Below are positions 43,806-52,605 of a stretch of 64,000 nt of DNA, one piece after another; the stretch's first letter is position 1, and each line of letters opens with the position of its first letter. The notes beneath the pieces are model-generated. The model saw only the letters and a program-made list of their open reading frames with translations. It did no database searches and was not told the DNA's origin. The DNA comes from Chloroflexota bacterium (GTDB taxonomy: Bacteria; Chloroflexota; Dormibacteria; Dormibacterales; Dormibacteraceae), in contig VBFH01000027.1 of the NCBI GenBank assembly GCA_005883575.1, forward strand, positions 1 to 64,000, written 5' to 3'. The position numbers and the translations under genes are program-made.

Positions 43806-43831
43806 GTAGGAGGCCAGAAGGTTCTTCCTAC
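43806..43831. terminator. Hairpin between convergent genes
   Basis: GTAGGA pairs with TCCTAC, and inside it AGAA pairs with TTCT, with a GGCC bulge. It lies in the 38 bp between the DUF4190 gene and the reductase gene, so it could terminate both. There is no clear T run on either side. Confidence 0.4.
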
Positions 43832-43836
43832 AACTG

Positions 43837-45816
43837 CTAAAAATGAATCCCGCGCATCAGATAGGCCATCGTAGCCGCCTCGACTGAGATCTCCTCATCA
43901 GGCGTCGCCTCCGCGCGCGGACCGTCCTTCGGGGCGCTTTCCGGGAAGAGGTGGTAGGCGCCGGTCATGACGAACTGGAGCAGTCCTGGCCCCACCGTGT
44001 TGACCGTTTCGCCGAGCTTGCCCAACCGCGTTGACACCTCGGGCGGCCTGCTCAAGATGGCCGCCGCGACCATCTCAGCGGCATCCTCCGGCGAGCTGGT
44101 CGGAAAGTTCTTGTAGATGCCGGTCGGCGCGATCATCGGCGTGCGGACAAGGGGCATGTGGATGTTCGTGATCGCCACACCGTCGTCCAGGACCTCGGGC
44201 GCGATGCATCGGCTGAGCGCGGCCAGCGCCGACTTGGACGCGACATAGGCGCCGAAACGCGGCGGATATGCCTGCACCCCGATGCTCGAGATGTTGATGA
44301 CGTGGCCGCGGCGCCGGCTGCGCATCCCCGGCAGCACTGCGAGCAAGAGCTTGACGGCGCCGAAGTAGTTGAGCTGCATCGTGCGCTGGTAGTCGTGAAA
44401 GCGGTCGTACGAAGCTTCGATGGACCGCCTGATCGACCGGCCGGCGTTGTTGATCAGGATGTCGACCTGGCCATGGTCCTGGAGAACCTGGGCGATCATC
44501 GCATCGCACGCGTCGAGGTCGGAGAGGTCAGCCGGATACACGTAAGCCCTGCCGCCATCCAGTTCGATCTCCTGCTGCAGCGCTTCGAGCTTTGCCTTGG
44601 TTCGCGACACGAGCATCACCTCAGCGCCGTGGCGCGCGAGCAGCTGGGCGGTGGCGCGGCCGATTCCGCTCGATGCGCCTGTCACCACGACGACGCTGTC
44701 CTGCAGCGCGTTGCGCAGGTTGCGCTCGGTAGGAACCTCGGGATCCATATGTCGCTCCCAGTAGTCCCAGATCTTCCATGCGTAGGTGTGCAGCGGCGGG
44801 CATGAGACACCGGAGCCTTCGAGGGCTGCCTGCGCCCGCTCGCAGGTGAAGCGTGCGCGGCTGGAGGCGAATCGCAGCGCCTCCTCAGGAATGCGAACGC
44901 CCTCGAACAGCCGGCGCTTCAACGTCTGCGCGACCTTCCAGTGCTCGAGCATCGAGGCTGCCTCTTTCGGCAGCATGGCTTTCGCCCGGCTGTCGACGCG
45001 AAGCGTGAACTGCGGCGCGTGGGCGGCGCGGCAGAACTCGTTCGTGACGTCGCCGAGGCTGCGCACTGCGGGGTCTGTGAGGTGGAAGGTCATCCCGTCG
45101 AGGCCTTCGCGGTGCGCGATCGCGTCCAGCGCGCGGGCGGCGAAGTCGATGGGGACGACGTTGAGCTCCCCGCCTTCGAATCCTATGAGTGGAACCCACG
45201 GCGGGATCGCGTTGCGCAGGCGCTGGATGAGCTTGAAGCCGTAGTAGGGCCCGTCGATCCTGTCCGCGACACCCGTCTCCGACGACCCGATCACGAGCCC
45301 GGGGCGGTAGATCCGGAAGGGCAACCCGGACTCGCGGACGATCTTTTCCGCGTCGAACTTGGTTCGGTAGTACGGATGATCGAGGACCTGGCCTTCGTCG
45401 AACATGTCCTCGGTGAACTTGCCTTTCCAGCGGCTTCCCGCGACCGCGATCGAGCTCATATGGTGGAGGCGGGCGCCGAGCGTGCGGGCCAGCTCGACGA
45501 CCTGCCTGGTGCCGTCGACGTTCGCGCGCTGGTTGTCGGCCTCCGAGGCCTCGAGGCTGTAGACCGCTGCCAGATGGAAGATGTCCGCCCCTTTGAGGCG
45601 GGCCTGGTCGGCCGAGCCGAGGTCCAAGCCATGCTGGGTGATGTCGCCGTGGACGGGCTCGAGTCGCGCGCTCGCGCCGATGGACTCAATGAACGCTTCC
45701 AGGCGTTCGCGGGAGGCCGGCCGGACCAGGACGAGCGTCGTGCCGTCACGCCGCGCAAGCTGGCGGAGCAGGTGCCGGCCGATGAACCCCGTGCCGCCGG
45801 TGACGAGCCGCACCAT
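43837..45816 (-). CDS. Two-domain fatty acyl-CoA reductase (extended SDR fused to classical SDR), 659 aa
   Basis: Residues 1-365 are an extended SDR/NAD-binding-4 type domain (VTGGTGFIGRHLLRQLARRD, Tyr-Lys in HPYYRTKFDAEK). Residues 370-659 are a classical SDR (VVVTGASSGIGRATAQLLARHG, NNAGRSI, Ser-Tyr-Lys in NISSIGV and YVASKSAL). This order and length match mycobacterial AcrA1-type acyl-CoA reductases that convert fatty acyl-CoA to aldehyde or alcohol for wax or ether lipids. It would be cytosolic or membrane-associated. No lipid genes are next to it. The function is inferred from the fusion. Confidence 0.85.
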   Translation of the reverse strand: MVRLVTGGTGFIGRHLLRQLARRDGTTLVLVRPASRERLEAFIESIGASARLEPVHGDITQHGLDLGSADQARLKGADIFHLAAVYSLEASEADNQRANVDGTRQVVELARTLGARLHHMSSIAVAGSRWKGKFTEDMFDEGQVLDHPYYRTKFDAEKIVRESGLPFRIYRPGLVIGSSETGVADRIDGPYYGFKLIQRLRNAIPPWVPLIGFEGGELNVVPIDFAARALDAIAHREGLDGMTFHLTDPAVRSLGDVTNEFCRAAHAPQFTLRVDSRAKAMLPKEAASMLEHWKVAQTLKRRLFEGVRIPEEALRFASSRARFTCERAQAALEGSGVSCPPLHTYAWKIWDYWERHMDPEVPTERNLRNALQDSVVVVTGASSGIGRATAQLLARHGAEVMLVSRTKAKLEALQQEIELDGGRAYVYPADLSDLDACDAMIAQVLQDHGQVDILINNAGRSIRRSIEASYDRFHDYQRTMQLNYFGAVKLLLAVLPGMRSRRRGHVINISSIGVQAYPPRFGAYVASKSALAALSRCIAPEVLDDGVAITNIHMPLVRTPMIAPTGIYKNFPTSSPEDAAEMVAAAILSRPPEVSTRLGKLGETVNTVGPGLLQFVMTGAYHLFPESAPKDGPRAEATPDEEISVEAATMAYLMRGIHF

Positions 45817-45880
45817 CGACCGAACTTTACGTCCTGGAGGTTTGGCTTATCCGGATCAGAACAGCGTTGACGCGGCTACC

Positions 45881-46306
45881 ATGCCGCGCATGTCTGACAC
45901 GTCCTCCGCCTACCCGCCGCCTCCTCCGCCGAACGCGCCGCCACCCCAGGTGCAGCCGGCCTACCAGGCACCGCCGGCCGTGTATCAAGGCCCGGCCGCC
46001 CCGGATTACGTCCAGCCCTACCTGCAGCAGCCGCCGTTCCCCACGGCCGGGGTTGTCGCCGGAGGCACCGGCGCGATCGTTTACCAACTGGGTGGACCGG
46101 CCGCCTGGTCGATCGGATTCGGCCTGGTTTCGATCGTCGTCCCTTTCGTGACCGACTATTACTTTCCGATTCTGCCGATCGCAGGCGGGATCAGCGCCAT
46201 TCGGGCCATCCAGCGCGGCCGCCTGATCGGTGGCGTGATCGGGATCGTCGTGAACCTGATCGGGGGCCTGATGAGCTTGCTCGCGAGCGGGGTGATCGGC
46301 GGCTAA
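45881..46306 (+). CDS. Proline-rich small membrane protein, 141 aa
   Basis: About 60 residues of Pro/Tyr/Gln-rich low-complexity sequence precede hydrophobic segments at about 78-98 (AAWSIGFGLVSIVVPFV) and 115-140 (GRLIGGVIGIVVNLIGGLMSLLASGVIGG). It resembles other Pro-rich DUF4190/DUF4870-like membrane proteins, but I cannot assign a family. ATG codons at 45881 and 45890 are both possible starts. It is divergent from the reductase gene by 64 bp. Confidence 0.7.
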   Translation: MPRMSDTSSAYPPPPPPNAPPPQVQPAYQAPPAVYQGPAAPDYVQPYLQQPPFPTAGVVAGGTGAIVYQLGGPAAWSIGFGLVSIVVPFVTDYYFPILPIAGGISAIRAIQRGRLIGGVIGIVVNLIGGLMSLLASGVIGG

Positions 46307-46421
46307 TCGCCGCCAGGCCTGAGGAAGAGCCGGCTCACCTCGCCGCCGGCGGAAAGAAATCCGCCAAGCGCCACCACCAGGATCGGAAAGCCGCATTGTT
46401 CAAGCCCGCCACGTGGGAAGC
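46307..46421. other. 115 bp between convergent genes
   Basis: No gene is assigned. On the minus strand a run of about 35 codons, hydrophobic then basic (GFPILVVALGGFLSAGG), ends at 46303 without a start of its own. It could be a remnant or chance. Confidence 0.3.
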
Positions 46422-47603
46422 CTAGGTCACGGAACCGTCCTTCGCCGGGATCGCAACGATGGGAAAGATGGCCGCGAGCAAAGTGATCGCCACTGCCGCC
46501 CACAACGCCGCGTCGAGCGACCAGGCGATGAGCGGTCCGGCGGCGGCGGAGCCGATTGGGCCTCCGACCATGTTCAGCGCCATCGAGACCGCGAACACAC
46601 GGCCGAACCTCGCCGGGTCCGTCCTTCGCTGCCGGAGCGTGAACAGCGCGACGTCGAACGGGCCGTTGACGAATCCGATCGCGAACATCGCAAGCGCAAC
46701 CACGATCACCGAGCTCGCGAGCGGTAAGAAAGCCATCGACATCGCGCAGCCGAGCACCGAGACGACCATCAGCTGCCTCTCCCGACCCGCCATCCGGATC
46801 CGGCCCGTGAGCAACGCCGAGACGATCCCGGCGGCGCCCATCAATCCTTCCAGGTAGCCGACGGTGGCAGGACCCTGGTGAAAGCGTCCGAGAAGTAAGA
46901 CTGGCACCGCGATCAGGAGGCATCCCCATCCGGCGCTGGAGCTGGAAAGGGTGAGCGCAATTCCCCTGATCGTCGGATTACGCACGACATAGACCAGGCC
47001 GGCCCACGCGTCCCGCAGCACATCGCCATCGGTGCGCCTGAGGCCTGGGTCGTGAACGCTCAACATCGCGATCACAGCGGACGCGAACACGACGCCTGTC
47101 GCGGCCAGCGCCCACTCGCCACCCGCGATCGCGACGAGCACTCCCCCCAGCGGCGCCCCGATCAGTGACGCAACCACGTGCGTCGTGCTGTCCAGCGCGT
47201 TGGCGCGCTCCCACAGGCGGGTTGGCACGAGGGTCGGAAACAGCGAACGCCCTCCCGCGGCGCTGAGAGGTCCGGTGAGCGACGCGACGCCACAGATGGT
47301 GAGGAGAAGGGCCCCTGGCAACGCGTGGGCCAGAGACAGGCCGGCCAGCAGCAAGAGCGCGGCCGATGCGATCGCGTAATCGACTGTCACCAGCCGGGCG
47401 CGCCCGTAACGGTCGAGGAGAGCGCCCGCGATCGGGGAAAGGCACAGCCCGGGAAAGGTCAGCAGAAACGCCGCCGCACCGGCCAGCTGCGGCGAGTGAT
47501 ATCCGGAGAGCACGAAGAGCACCAGGCTGACTGTGAGCATCTGCCCGGCGATTCGACCGAGCAGGAGGCTCACGACGAGGCGGGGAAATCCCTGAACGCG
47601 CAT
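46422..47603 (-). CDS. MFS transporter, 393 aa
   Basis: A major facilitator superfamily permease with 12 hydrophobic segments. It has SPIAGALLDRYGRARLVTVD, the loop 2-3 signature with the conserved Asp-Arg, and a matching loop in the second half. Proteins of this MFS_3/enterobactin-exporter-like type often export drugs or siderophores; the substrate is unknown. The ATG at 47603 gives MRVQGFPRLVVSLLLG, a normal beginning. The long frame upstream runs into uvrA. Confidence 0.85.
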   Translation of the reverse strand: MRVQGFPRLVVSLLLGRIAGQMLTVSLVLFVLSGYHSPQLAGAAAFLLTFPGLCLSPIAGALLDRYGRARLVTVDYAIASAALLLLAGLSLAHALPGALLLTICGVASLTGPLSAAGGRSLFPTLVPTRLWERANALDSTTHVVASLIGAPLGGVLVAIAGGEWALAATGVVFASAVIAMLSVHDPGLRRTDGDVLRDAWAGLVYVVRNPTIRGIALTLSSSSAGWGCLLIAVPVLLLGRFHQGPATVGYLEGLMGAAGIVSALLTGRIRMAGRERQLMVVSVLGCAMSMAFLPLASSVIVVALAMFAIGFVNGPFDVALFTLRQRRTDPARFGRVFAVSMALNMVGGPIGSAAAGPLIAWSLDAALWAAVAITLLAAIFPIVAIPAKDGSVT

Positions 47604-47655
47604 CAGCGCGCTGTAGGCGGCGGGGACCTGGGTTTCGAGCTCGGTGGTCGTGTTT

Positions 47656-50604
47656 CTAGCCGACCGCCACGCGGGCGCGCTTGGAGCGCCCGGCGCCGTT
47701 GGCCGACATCGAGCTCTTGCGCGCCCTGGCGAGCGGCTCACGCAGATACTGTCCTGTGGCCGAATCACGATTGGCGGAAAGCCGCTCGGGCGTGCCCTCG
47801 GCGATGATGTAGCCGCCTTTTTCGCCGCCCTCCGGTCCAAGGTCGATGAGCCAGTCCGCGGTCTTCAACACGTCGAGGTTGTGCTCGATCACGACCACGG
47901 TGTTGCCGTGGTCGACGAGGCGGTGGAGGACTGCGAGCAGCCGCTCGACGTCGGCGTAGTGAAGGCCGGTGGTCGGCTCGTCGAGCAGGTAAAGCGTGCT
48001 GCCTGTATCGCGTCGCGAGAGCTCCGCCGACAGCTTCACCCGCTGCGCCTCACCCCCGGACAGCTGGGTCGCGGGCTGGCCAAGCCGGATGTAGCCAAGG
48101 CCGACATCGTGGAGAGTCCTGAGCTTGGTCTTGATCGCCGGCACGTTCTCGAAAACGTCCAGCGCCTCGTCCACCGTCATCTCCAGCACCTCGGAGATCG
48201 AGTGGCCGCGAAACTTGACCTCCTGCACCTCGCGCGAGTAGCGCGTGCCGTGGCAGACCTCGCACGGCACGTAAACGTCGGGCAGGAACTGCATCTCGAT
48301 CTGGATGATGCCGTCGCCCTGGCAAGCCTCACACCGGCCGCCTTTGACGTTGAAGCTGAATCGCCCGGGCTTGTACCCCCGCATCTTCGCCTCGGGCAGG
48401 CTCGCGAAGAGGTCGCGGATGTAGGTGAACATACCGGTGTAGGTCGCGGGATTGCTCCGAGGGGTGCGGCCAATCGGCGACTGATCGATGTCTATCGCCT
48501 TGTCCAGATGTTCGAGCCCCTCGACCGCGCGATGCGGTCCCGGCCGGTCCTTGGCTCGATAGAAGTGCTGCGCGACCTTGCGGCTGAGGATGTCGGTGAT
48601 CAGCGACGACTTGCCTGAGCCGCTCACACCGGACACCGCGACGAAGGTCCCCAGCGGAATCGAAACGTCGATGTTCTTCAGGTTGTTCGCCTGTGCGCCG
48701 CGAATCACGAGCTGCTTGCCGCTTCCCCTCCGGCGCCGCGGCGGGACCGGGATCATGCGGTCGCCGCGAAGGTAGGCGGCGGTGATCGAGTGCGGATCCC
48801 GAAGCACTTTCTCGACCGGTCCGGCCGCGACGATCTCCCCGCCGTGCTCGCCCGCGGCAGGTCCGATGTCAACCATGTAGTCGGCCGAGCGGATCGTCTC
48901 TTCGTCATGCTCGACCACGATCAGTGTGTTCCCCAGGTCGCGAAGGCTGATGAGGGTGTTGATGAGCCGGCGATTGTCGCGCTGGTGGAGACCGATCGAA
49001 GGCTCGTCCAGGATGTAGAGGACCCCCATCAACTTGGAACCGATTTGGGTCGCCAGCCTGATCCGCTGGGACTCACCACCGCTGAGTGTGTTCGCGCCGC
49101 GGTCGATTGTGAGGTAGTCGAGACCGACATCGATCATGAACCGCAGGCGCTCGCGGATCTCTTTCAAGATGCCGCGGGCGATCAGCTGCTCGCGCTCAGT
49201 CATGTCGGACTTGTCGAAGAAGCTGATCGCCTTGCTCACCGACAGCTGGCACACGTCGGCGATGTTGTGGCCGCTGACGGTCACCGCCAGGGATTCAGGC
49301 TTGAGCCGGGTTCCCTTGCAGGCCGGGCAGGGCTTGTCCGACATGTAGCGCTCGAGCTCCGCCTTCAGATACTCCGACTGCGTCTCCTCGTAGCGCCTCT
49401 GCAGGTTCGCGACCACGCCCTCGAACGGAGCCTCGTACCAGCGTGAGTGGCCGTACTGGTTCTTGTAACCGAAGCGGATCTTCTTCTCGCCGGTGCCGTT
49501 GAGCAGCACGTTCTGATGCTGCTTGGTCAGCTTCGACCAGGGCTTGTCCATGTCGATGCCGAAGTACTTGCTGACCGATTCGAGCAGCTCTGGATAGAAG
49601 AACTGCGAGCGGCTCCAGGCGGCTATCGCGCCCTGGCGAAGCGTCAGCGACGGGTCCGGCACCACGAGGTCCGCGTCCACGACCAGCTGCGAGCCCAAAC
49701 CGGTGCACACTGGGCACGCTCCGTGCGGGTTGTTGAAGGAGAAGTTGCGCGGCTCCGGCTCGGGCACGTTCGTCCCGTCGTACGGGCACGCGTAGTCCTG
49801 TGACATGTTGATCTCTTCGTCGAACCGCTGAGGGGGGAGTCCCCCCTTTGGGCCGGTCGCGCTTCGCGCTTGCTCTGGCGCACCCCCCTGTGGGACGATG
49901 ATCACCGCGCCTCCGCCCAGCCTGGCCGCGGTCTCGATCGAGTCGACCAGCCGCGTGCGCTGCTCCGGGCCCACAACGATCCGGTCGACCACGACCTGGA
50001 TGTCGTGCTTCTTGTTTTTGTCCATCGGGATCGACTCGCCGATCTCGTAAAGGCTGCCGTCGACGCGCACCCGGACGAAACCGGACTTCCTCACGTCGTC
50101 GATGAGCGAGCGGTACTCGCCCTTCCGGCCCTTCACCACCGGGCCCAGGACCATGATCCGCGTGCCCTGCGGCAGCTTTTCCACGTGGTCGGCCATCTGC
50201 TCCACGGTCTGGCGCCGGACCTCGCGCCCGCACACCGGACAGTGCGGGTGGCCGACGCGCGCGTAGAGCAGCCGCAGGTAGTCGTAGACCTCGGTCACCG
50301 TGCCTACGGTCGAGCGCGGGTTCTTCGACGTGCCCTTCTGGTCGATCGAGATCGCAGGCGAGAGTCCCTCGATGATGTCGACGTCCGGCTTTTCCATCTG
50401 GCCAAGGAACTGCCGCGCGTACGCGGAAAGCGACTCGACGTAGCGGCGTTGGCCTTCCGCGTAGATGGTGTCGAACGCGAGCGACGACTTGCCGGACCCC
50501 GACAGTCCGGTGAAGACGATAAGCCTGTCCCGCGGGATGGACAGGGTGACGTTCTTGAGGTTGTGCTCGCGCGCCCCGCGGATGGTGATCTGGTCTGTGG
50601 GCAT
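47656..50604 (-). CDS. uvrA: Excinuclease ABC subunit A, 982 aa
   Basis: The DNA damage recognition ATPase. Walker A motifs are at about residue 30 ([16 protein letters not shown]) and about 645 ([13 protein letters not shown]), ABC signatures are [13 protein letters not shown] and [13 protein letters not shown], and zinc-binding cysteines are in ACPVCTGLG and [14 protein letters not shown]. Residues about 238-259 contain a Gly/Pro-rich insert encoded by a palindromic DNA segment that other UvrA proteins lack. The start ATG is 12 bp after the thioesterase gene stop. Confidence 0.97.
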   Translation of the reverse strand: MPTDQITIRGAREHNLKNVTLSIPRDRLIVFTGLSGSGKSSLAFDTIYAEGQRRYVESLSAYARQFLGQMEKPDVDIIEGLSPAISIDQKGTSKNPRSTVGTVTEVYDYLRLLYARVGHPHCPVCGREVRRQTVEQMADHVEKLPQGTRIMVLGPVVKGRKGEYRSLIDDVRKSGFVRVRVDGSLYEIGESIPMDKNKKHDIQVVVDRIVVGPEQRTRLVDSIETAARLGGGAVIIVPQGGAPEQARSATGPKGGLPPQRFDEEINMSQDYACPYDGTNVPEPEPRNFSFNNPHGACPVCTGLGSQLVVDADLVVPDPSLTLRQGAIAAWSRSQFFYPELLESVSKYFGIDMDKPWSKLTKQHQNVLLNGTGEKKIRFGYKNQYGHSRWYEAPFEGVVANLQRRYEETQSEYLKAELERYMSDKPCPACKGTRLKPESLAVTVSGHNIADVCQLSVSKAISFFDKSDMTEREQLIARGILKEIRERLRFMIDVGLDYLTIDRGANTLSGGESQRIRLATQIGSKLMGVLYILDEPSIGLHQRDNRRLINTLISLRDLGNTLIVVEHDEETIRSADYMVDIGPAAGEHGGEIVAAGPVEKVLRDPHSITAAYLRGDRMIPVPPRRRRGSGKQLVIRGAQANNLKNIDVSIPLGTFVAVSGVSGSGKSSLITDILSRKVAQHFYRAKDRPGPHRAVEGLEHLDKAIDIDQSPIGRTPRSNPATYTGMFTYIRDLFASLPEAKMRGYKPGRFSFNVKGGRCEACQGDGIIQIEMQFLPDVYVPCEVCHGTRYSREVQEVKFRGHSISEVLEMTVDEALDVFENVPAIKTKLRTLHDVGLGYIRLGQPATQLSGGEAQRVKLSAELSRRDTGSTLYLLDEPTTGLHYADVERLLAVLHRLVDHGNTVVVIEHNLDVLKTADWLIDLGPEGGEKGGYIIAEGTPERLSANRDSATGQYLREPLARARKSSMSANGAGRSKRARVAVG
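49829..49893. repeat. Palindromic in-frame insert within uvrA
   Basis: About 65 bases that keep the uvrA frame contain a 7 bp arm inverted repeat with a 3-base loop (AGGGGGG-AGT-CCCCCCT at 49831-49847). A GCGCTTCGCGC segment follows at about 49860. The encoded residues (about 238-259) are Gly/Pro-rich and stand in a loop where UvrA proteins normally have only a few residues. Confidence 0.5.
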
Positions 50605-50616
50605 CCGGACCTTCGG

Positions 50617-51015
50617 TTATTCCTTATTCCGTGTGATGGCAAACGTGCCGCTCGCGGTGGCGACCAGGCGCCCGCCTGGACCCTCGACCCGGCACTCGGT
50701 GACCGCTGTCCGCCTCCCGGCATGGACCACGCGGCCGGTCGCGCGCAGCGTCTCGCCCACCTTCGCCGCGGAGATGAAGCTGAGCTTCAGGTCGAAGCTC
50801 ATCGAGCGCACGACGCTGGGACTGATGGTACGCAAGGAGCGGCCCATGGCGGAGTCGGCCAGCGCACTGATCACGCCCCCATGAACGAAACCGGCGGTGT
50901 TGGCCATGTCTTCGGTCGGGGTCATCTTCACGATCGCCGCGCCCTCTACGGTCGCGACGTCTTTGATCCCGATCCATCGCCACGCCGGCGACAGCTCGTG
51001 GACCTTGCTACTCAC
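50617..51015 (-). CDS. PaaI family hotdog thioesterase, 132 aa
   Basis: A hotdog-fold acyl-CoA thioesterase of the PaaI/YbgC group. [21 protein letters not shown] carries the HGG motif and the catalytic Asp region, and [22 protein letters not shown] is the usual core beta strand. The substrate acyl-CoA is unknown. The GTG at 51015 overlaps the end of a second thioesterase gene by 8 bp; the two are about 30% alike by eye and probably arose by duplication. Confidence 0.85.
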   Translation of the reverse strand: MSSKVHELSPAWRWIGIKDVATVEGAAIVKMTPTEDMANTAGFVHGGVISALADSAMGRSLRTISPSVVRSMSFDLKLSFISAAKVGETLRATGRVVHAGRRTAVTECRVEGPGGRLVATASGTFAITRNKE

Positions 51016-51454
51016 GGCCCTGGCCCTCGGGCACCGGCATACACGTAGAGGACGCGCGCGCGATCAGCCGCTCCTGATCGTCGAACACGTCCGCCTCGCT
51101 GAAGAGCAGCGTCTGGCGCATCTCGACCACCCGGCCGACGGCGCGAAGGCGACCCTCGATGGCGGGCCGCAGGAAGTTGATCTTCAGCTCGATCGTGGTG
51201 TTCCACATCCCGTCTTCCTGGAGGGTCGCCAGCGACATCCCCATGGCGGCGTCTGCGATCTGGGTGATCACGCCACCCTGGACGACCCCTCCCCCATGTC
51301 GGTGCTGGGGTCCGGCGATTAGCTCGAGCACCACGCGGCCGGGCTCCGCCTCGGTGATGCGGGCGCCGAGCGTCTCCATCCATCCCGCCGGCTCGGCGAC
51401 CAGCAGCGTCTCGGCGCGGCTGATATTTTGAACACGTTCTAATTGTCTTGACAT
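51008..51454 (-). CDS. PaaI family hotdog thioesterase, 148 aa
   Basis: The second hotdog thioesterase, with GGGVVQGGVITQIADAAMGMSL in the place of the HGG/Asp catalytic helix, and ELKINFLRPAIEGRLRAVGRVV. Preceding residues HRHGGG may supply the His. Two ATGs open the frame, at 51469 and 51454. The first lies inside a -10 element of the promoter that would serve this strand, so I use 51454. It is divergent from a small membrane protein gene through a shared palindromic operator region and is probably TetR-controlled. Confidence 0.83.
   Translation of the reverse strand: MSRQLERVQNISRAETLLVAEPAGWMETLGARITEAEPGRVVLELIAGPQHRHGGGVVQGGVITQIADAAMGMSLATLQEDGMWNTTIELKINFLRPAIEGRLRAVGRVVEMRQTLLFSEADVFDDQERLIARASSTCMPVPEGQGRE
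51428..51442. promoter_or_regulatory. Candidate TetR operator 1
   Basis: TTGAACACGTTCTAA is a near-perfect copy of the palindrome found 40 bases away. It overlaps the first codons of the thioesterase gene, downstream of that gene's own promoter, and ends 5 bases upstream of the plus-strand -35 box. Confidence 0.6.
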
Positions 51455-51476
51455 TCGGCGGCCGGTCATTTAGGCT
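51448..51476 (+). promoter_or_regulatory. Sigma-70-type promoter for the membrane protein-tetR unit
   Basis: TTGACA at 51448-51453, a 17-base spacer and TAGGCT at 51471-51476. The expected start, near 51483, falls in the perfect palindrome, so bound repressor would block it. Confidence 0.6.
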
Positions 51477-51495
51477 CTAACTTGAACATGTTCAA
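51467..51495 (-). promoter_or_regulatory. Sigma-70-type promoter for the thioesterase-uvrA unit
   Basis: On the minus strand TTGAAC (51495-51490), a 17-base spacer and TAAATG (51472-51467). Its -35 lies inside the perfect palindrome, and the expected start, near 51460, fits a short leader before the ATG at 51454. Confidence 0.5.
51482..51495. promoter_or_regulatory. Candidate TetR operator 2 (perfect 14 bp palindrome)
   Basis: TTGAACATGTTCAA is a perfect palindrome. It covers the plus-strand start point and the minus-strand -35 box. With operator 1 it flanks the overlapping divergent promoters, and a TetR gene lies 0.4 kb downstream. Confidence 0.65.
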
Positions 51496-51519
51496 ATTCA
51501 GCGAAATGGGGTGATGACA

Positions 51520-51909
51520 ATGGATCTCCGCCTGATCGACTACGTGATCTATATCCTGGCAAGCGTGCTCCTGACGGTCTGGGTGGGCGACACCCTGTAC
51601 CGCAACGGCCGCCCGTTCCTCGTCTCCGTGTTCAAAGAGGACGGCCTTGCCGACTCCGTGAACCGCCTCCTCGTGGTCGGCTTCTACCTCGTCAACTTCG
51701 GCTCCGCGGCGATTCTGATCAACACGGGTGGGGTGCCTCCGACCGTGGCCGACATGCTCAAGCAGACAGTGACGCGGGTCGGCGTCGTGCTTCTCGTCCT
51801 CGGCTTCATGCACTTCAACAACCTGTTGATCCTGCGCACGATCCGCAGGCGCGACAAGCCCATGCCTCCGATCAACTACAACCCGTACCAACCCGCGCCG
51901 GGAGCCTAG
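51520..51909 (+). CDS. Small membrane protein under TetR control, 129 aa
   Basis: Three membrane helices are apparent: YVIYILASVLLTVWVG, VNRLLVVGFYLVNFGSAAILIN and VGVVLLVLGFMHFNNLLIL. The basic C-terminal tail ends in PMPPINYNPYQPAPGA. I do not recognise the family. Three in-frame starts (GTG 51511, ATG 51514, ATG 51520) follow GGGGTGA at 51508-51514; ATG 51520 has the best spacing. It is followed by tetR after 9 bp, so the regulator and its probable target are co-transcribed. Confidence 0.75.
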   Translation: MDLRLIDYVIYILASVLLTVWVGDTLYRNGRPFLVSVFKEDGLADSVNRLLVVGFYLVNFGSAAILINTGGVPPTVADMLKQTVTRVGVVLLVLGFMHFNNLLILRTIRRRDKPMPPINYNPYQPAPGA

Positions 51910-51918
51910 GAGAGCGAC

Positions 51919-52605
51919 TTGGCCATCGTCTTGCCGAAGACGAGAAAGGGTGAAAACTCGAGGGCGGCAATCCTGAACGCCGCCCTCGACCTCTTCCGGG
52001 AACGTGGCTACGAGGCGACCACCATGCGCGCGATTGCCGATCTGGCCGGCGTCTCGCTCGGAGGCTCGTACCACTACTTTCCCTCCAAGGAGCACCTCGT
52101 CCTGGAGTTCTACCGCCACACCCACGAGCTGCACCTGGTCGCGATTGCGCCGCTGCTCGCCCGCGAGAAGGACCTGGGGTCGCGCCTGCGTGGCACGGTC
52201 CGTGCGGTCGTCATCACGTGCGAGCCGTTCCACGCAGTCGCGGGTTCGATCTTCAGCACCGTCGCGAATCCATCCAGCCCGCTCAACCCGTTCGGCGGCG
52301 CGGCCAGGCCGCTGCGGGAAGAGGTCGTCGCCCTGTACGCCGAGGTCGTCAAAGGTTCGGACGCCCGAATCCCGGCGGACATCGCCGAGATGCTGCCATT
52401 GACGCTCTGGCTTTACCAGATGGCGATCCTCTACTTCTGGATCTTTGATAGATCGCCTGGGCGGCTGCGGACCCTCGAGGTGATCGACGAGACGACCGAG
52501 CTGATCGTCAGGCTGCTCGGCCTTGCCAACCTTCCGGTGCTCCGCAGCTCGCGCAAGCGCATCCTCGGCCTGGTCAGAAGCGTCGCGGGAGGATCGATCG
52601 CCTAA
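51919..52605 (+). CDS. TetR/AcrR family transcriptional regulator, 228 aa
   Basis: The N-terminal HTH (AAILNAALDLFRERGYEATTMRAIADLAGVSLGGSYHYFPSKEHLV, about residues 15-60) is the TetR signature, with GSYHYFPSKEHL as the recognition helix. The remainder is a helical ligand-binding domain. The TTG start at 51919 is preceded by AGGAGAG. It likely binds the TTGAACATGTTCAA palindromes 430 bases upstream and represses itself, the membrane protein and the thioesterase pair. By context the ligand could be an acyl-CoA or a fatty acid. Confidence 0.9.
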   Translation: MAIVLPKTRKGENSRAAILNAALDLFRERGYEATTMRAIADLAGVSLGGSYHYFPSKEHLVLEFYRHTHELHLVAIAPLLAREKDLGSRLRGTVRAVVITCEPFHAVAGSIFSTVANPSSPLNPFGGAARPLREEVVALYAEVVKGSDARIPADIAEMLPLTLWLYQMAILYFWIFDRSPGRLRTLEVIDETTELIVRLLGLANLPVLRSSRKRILGLVRSVAGGSIA

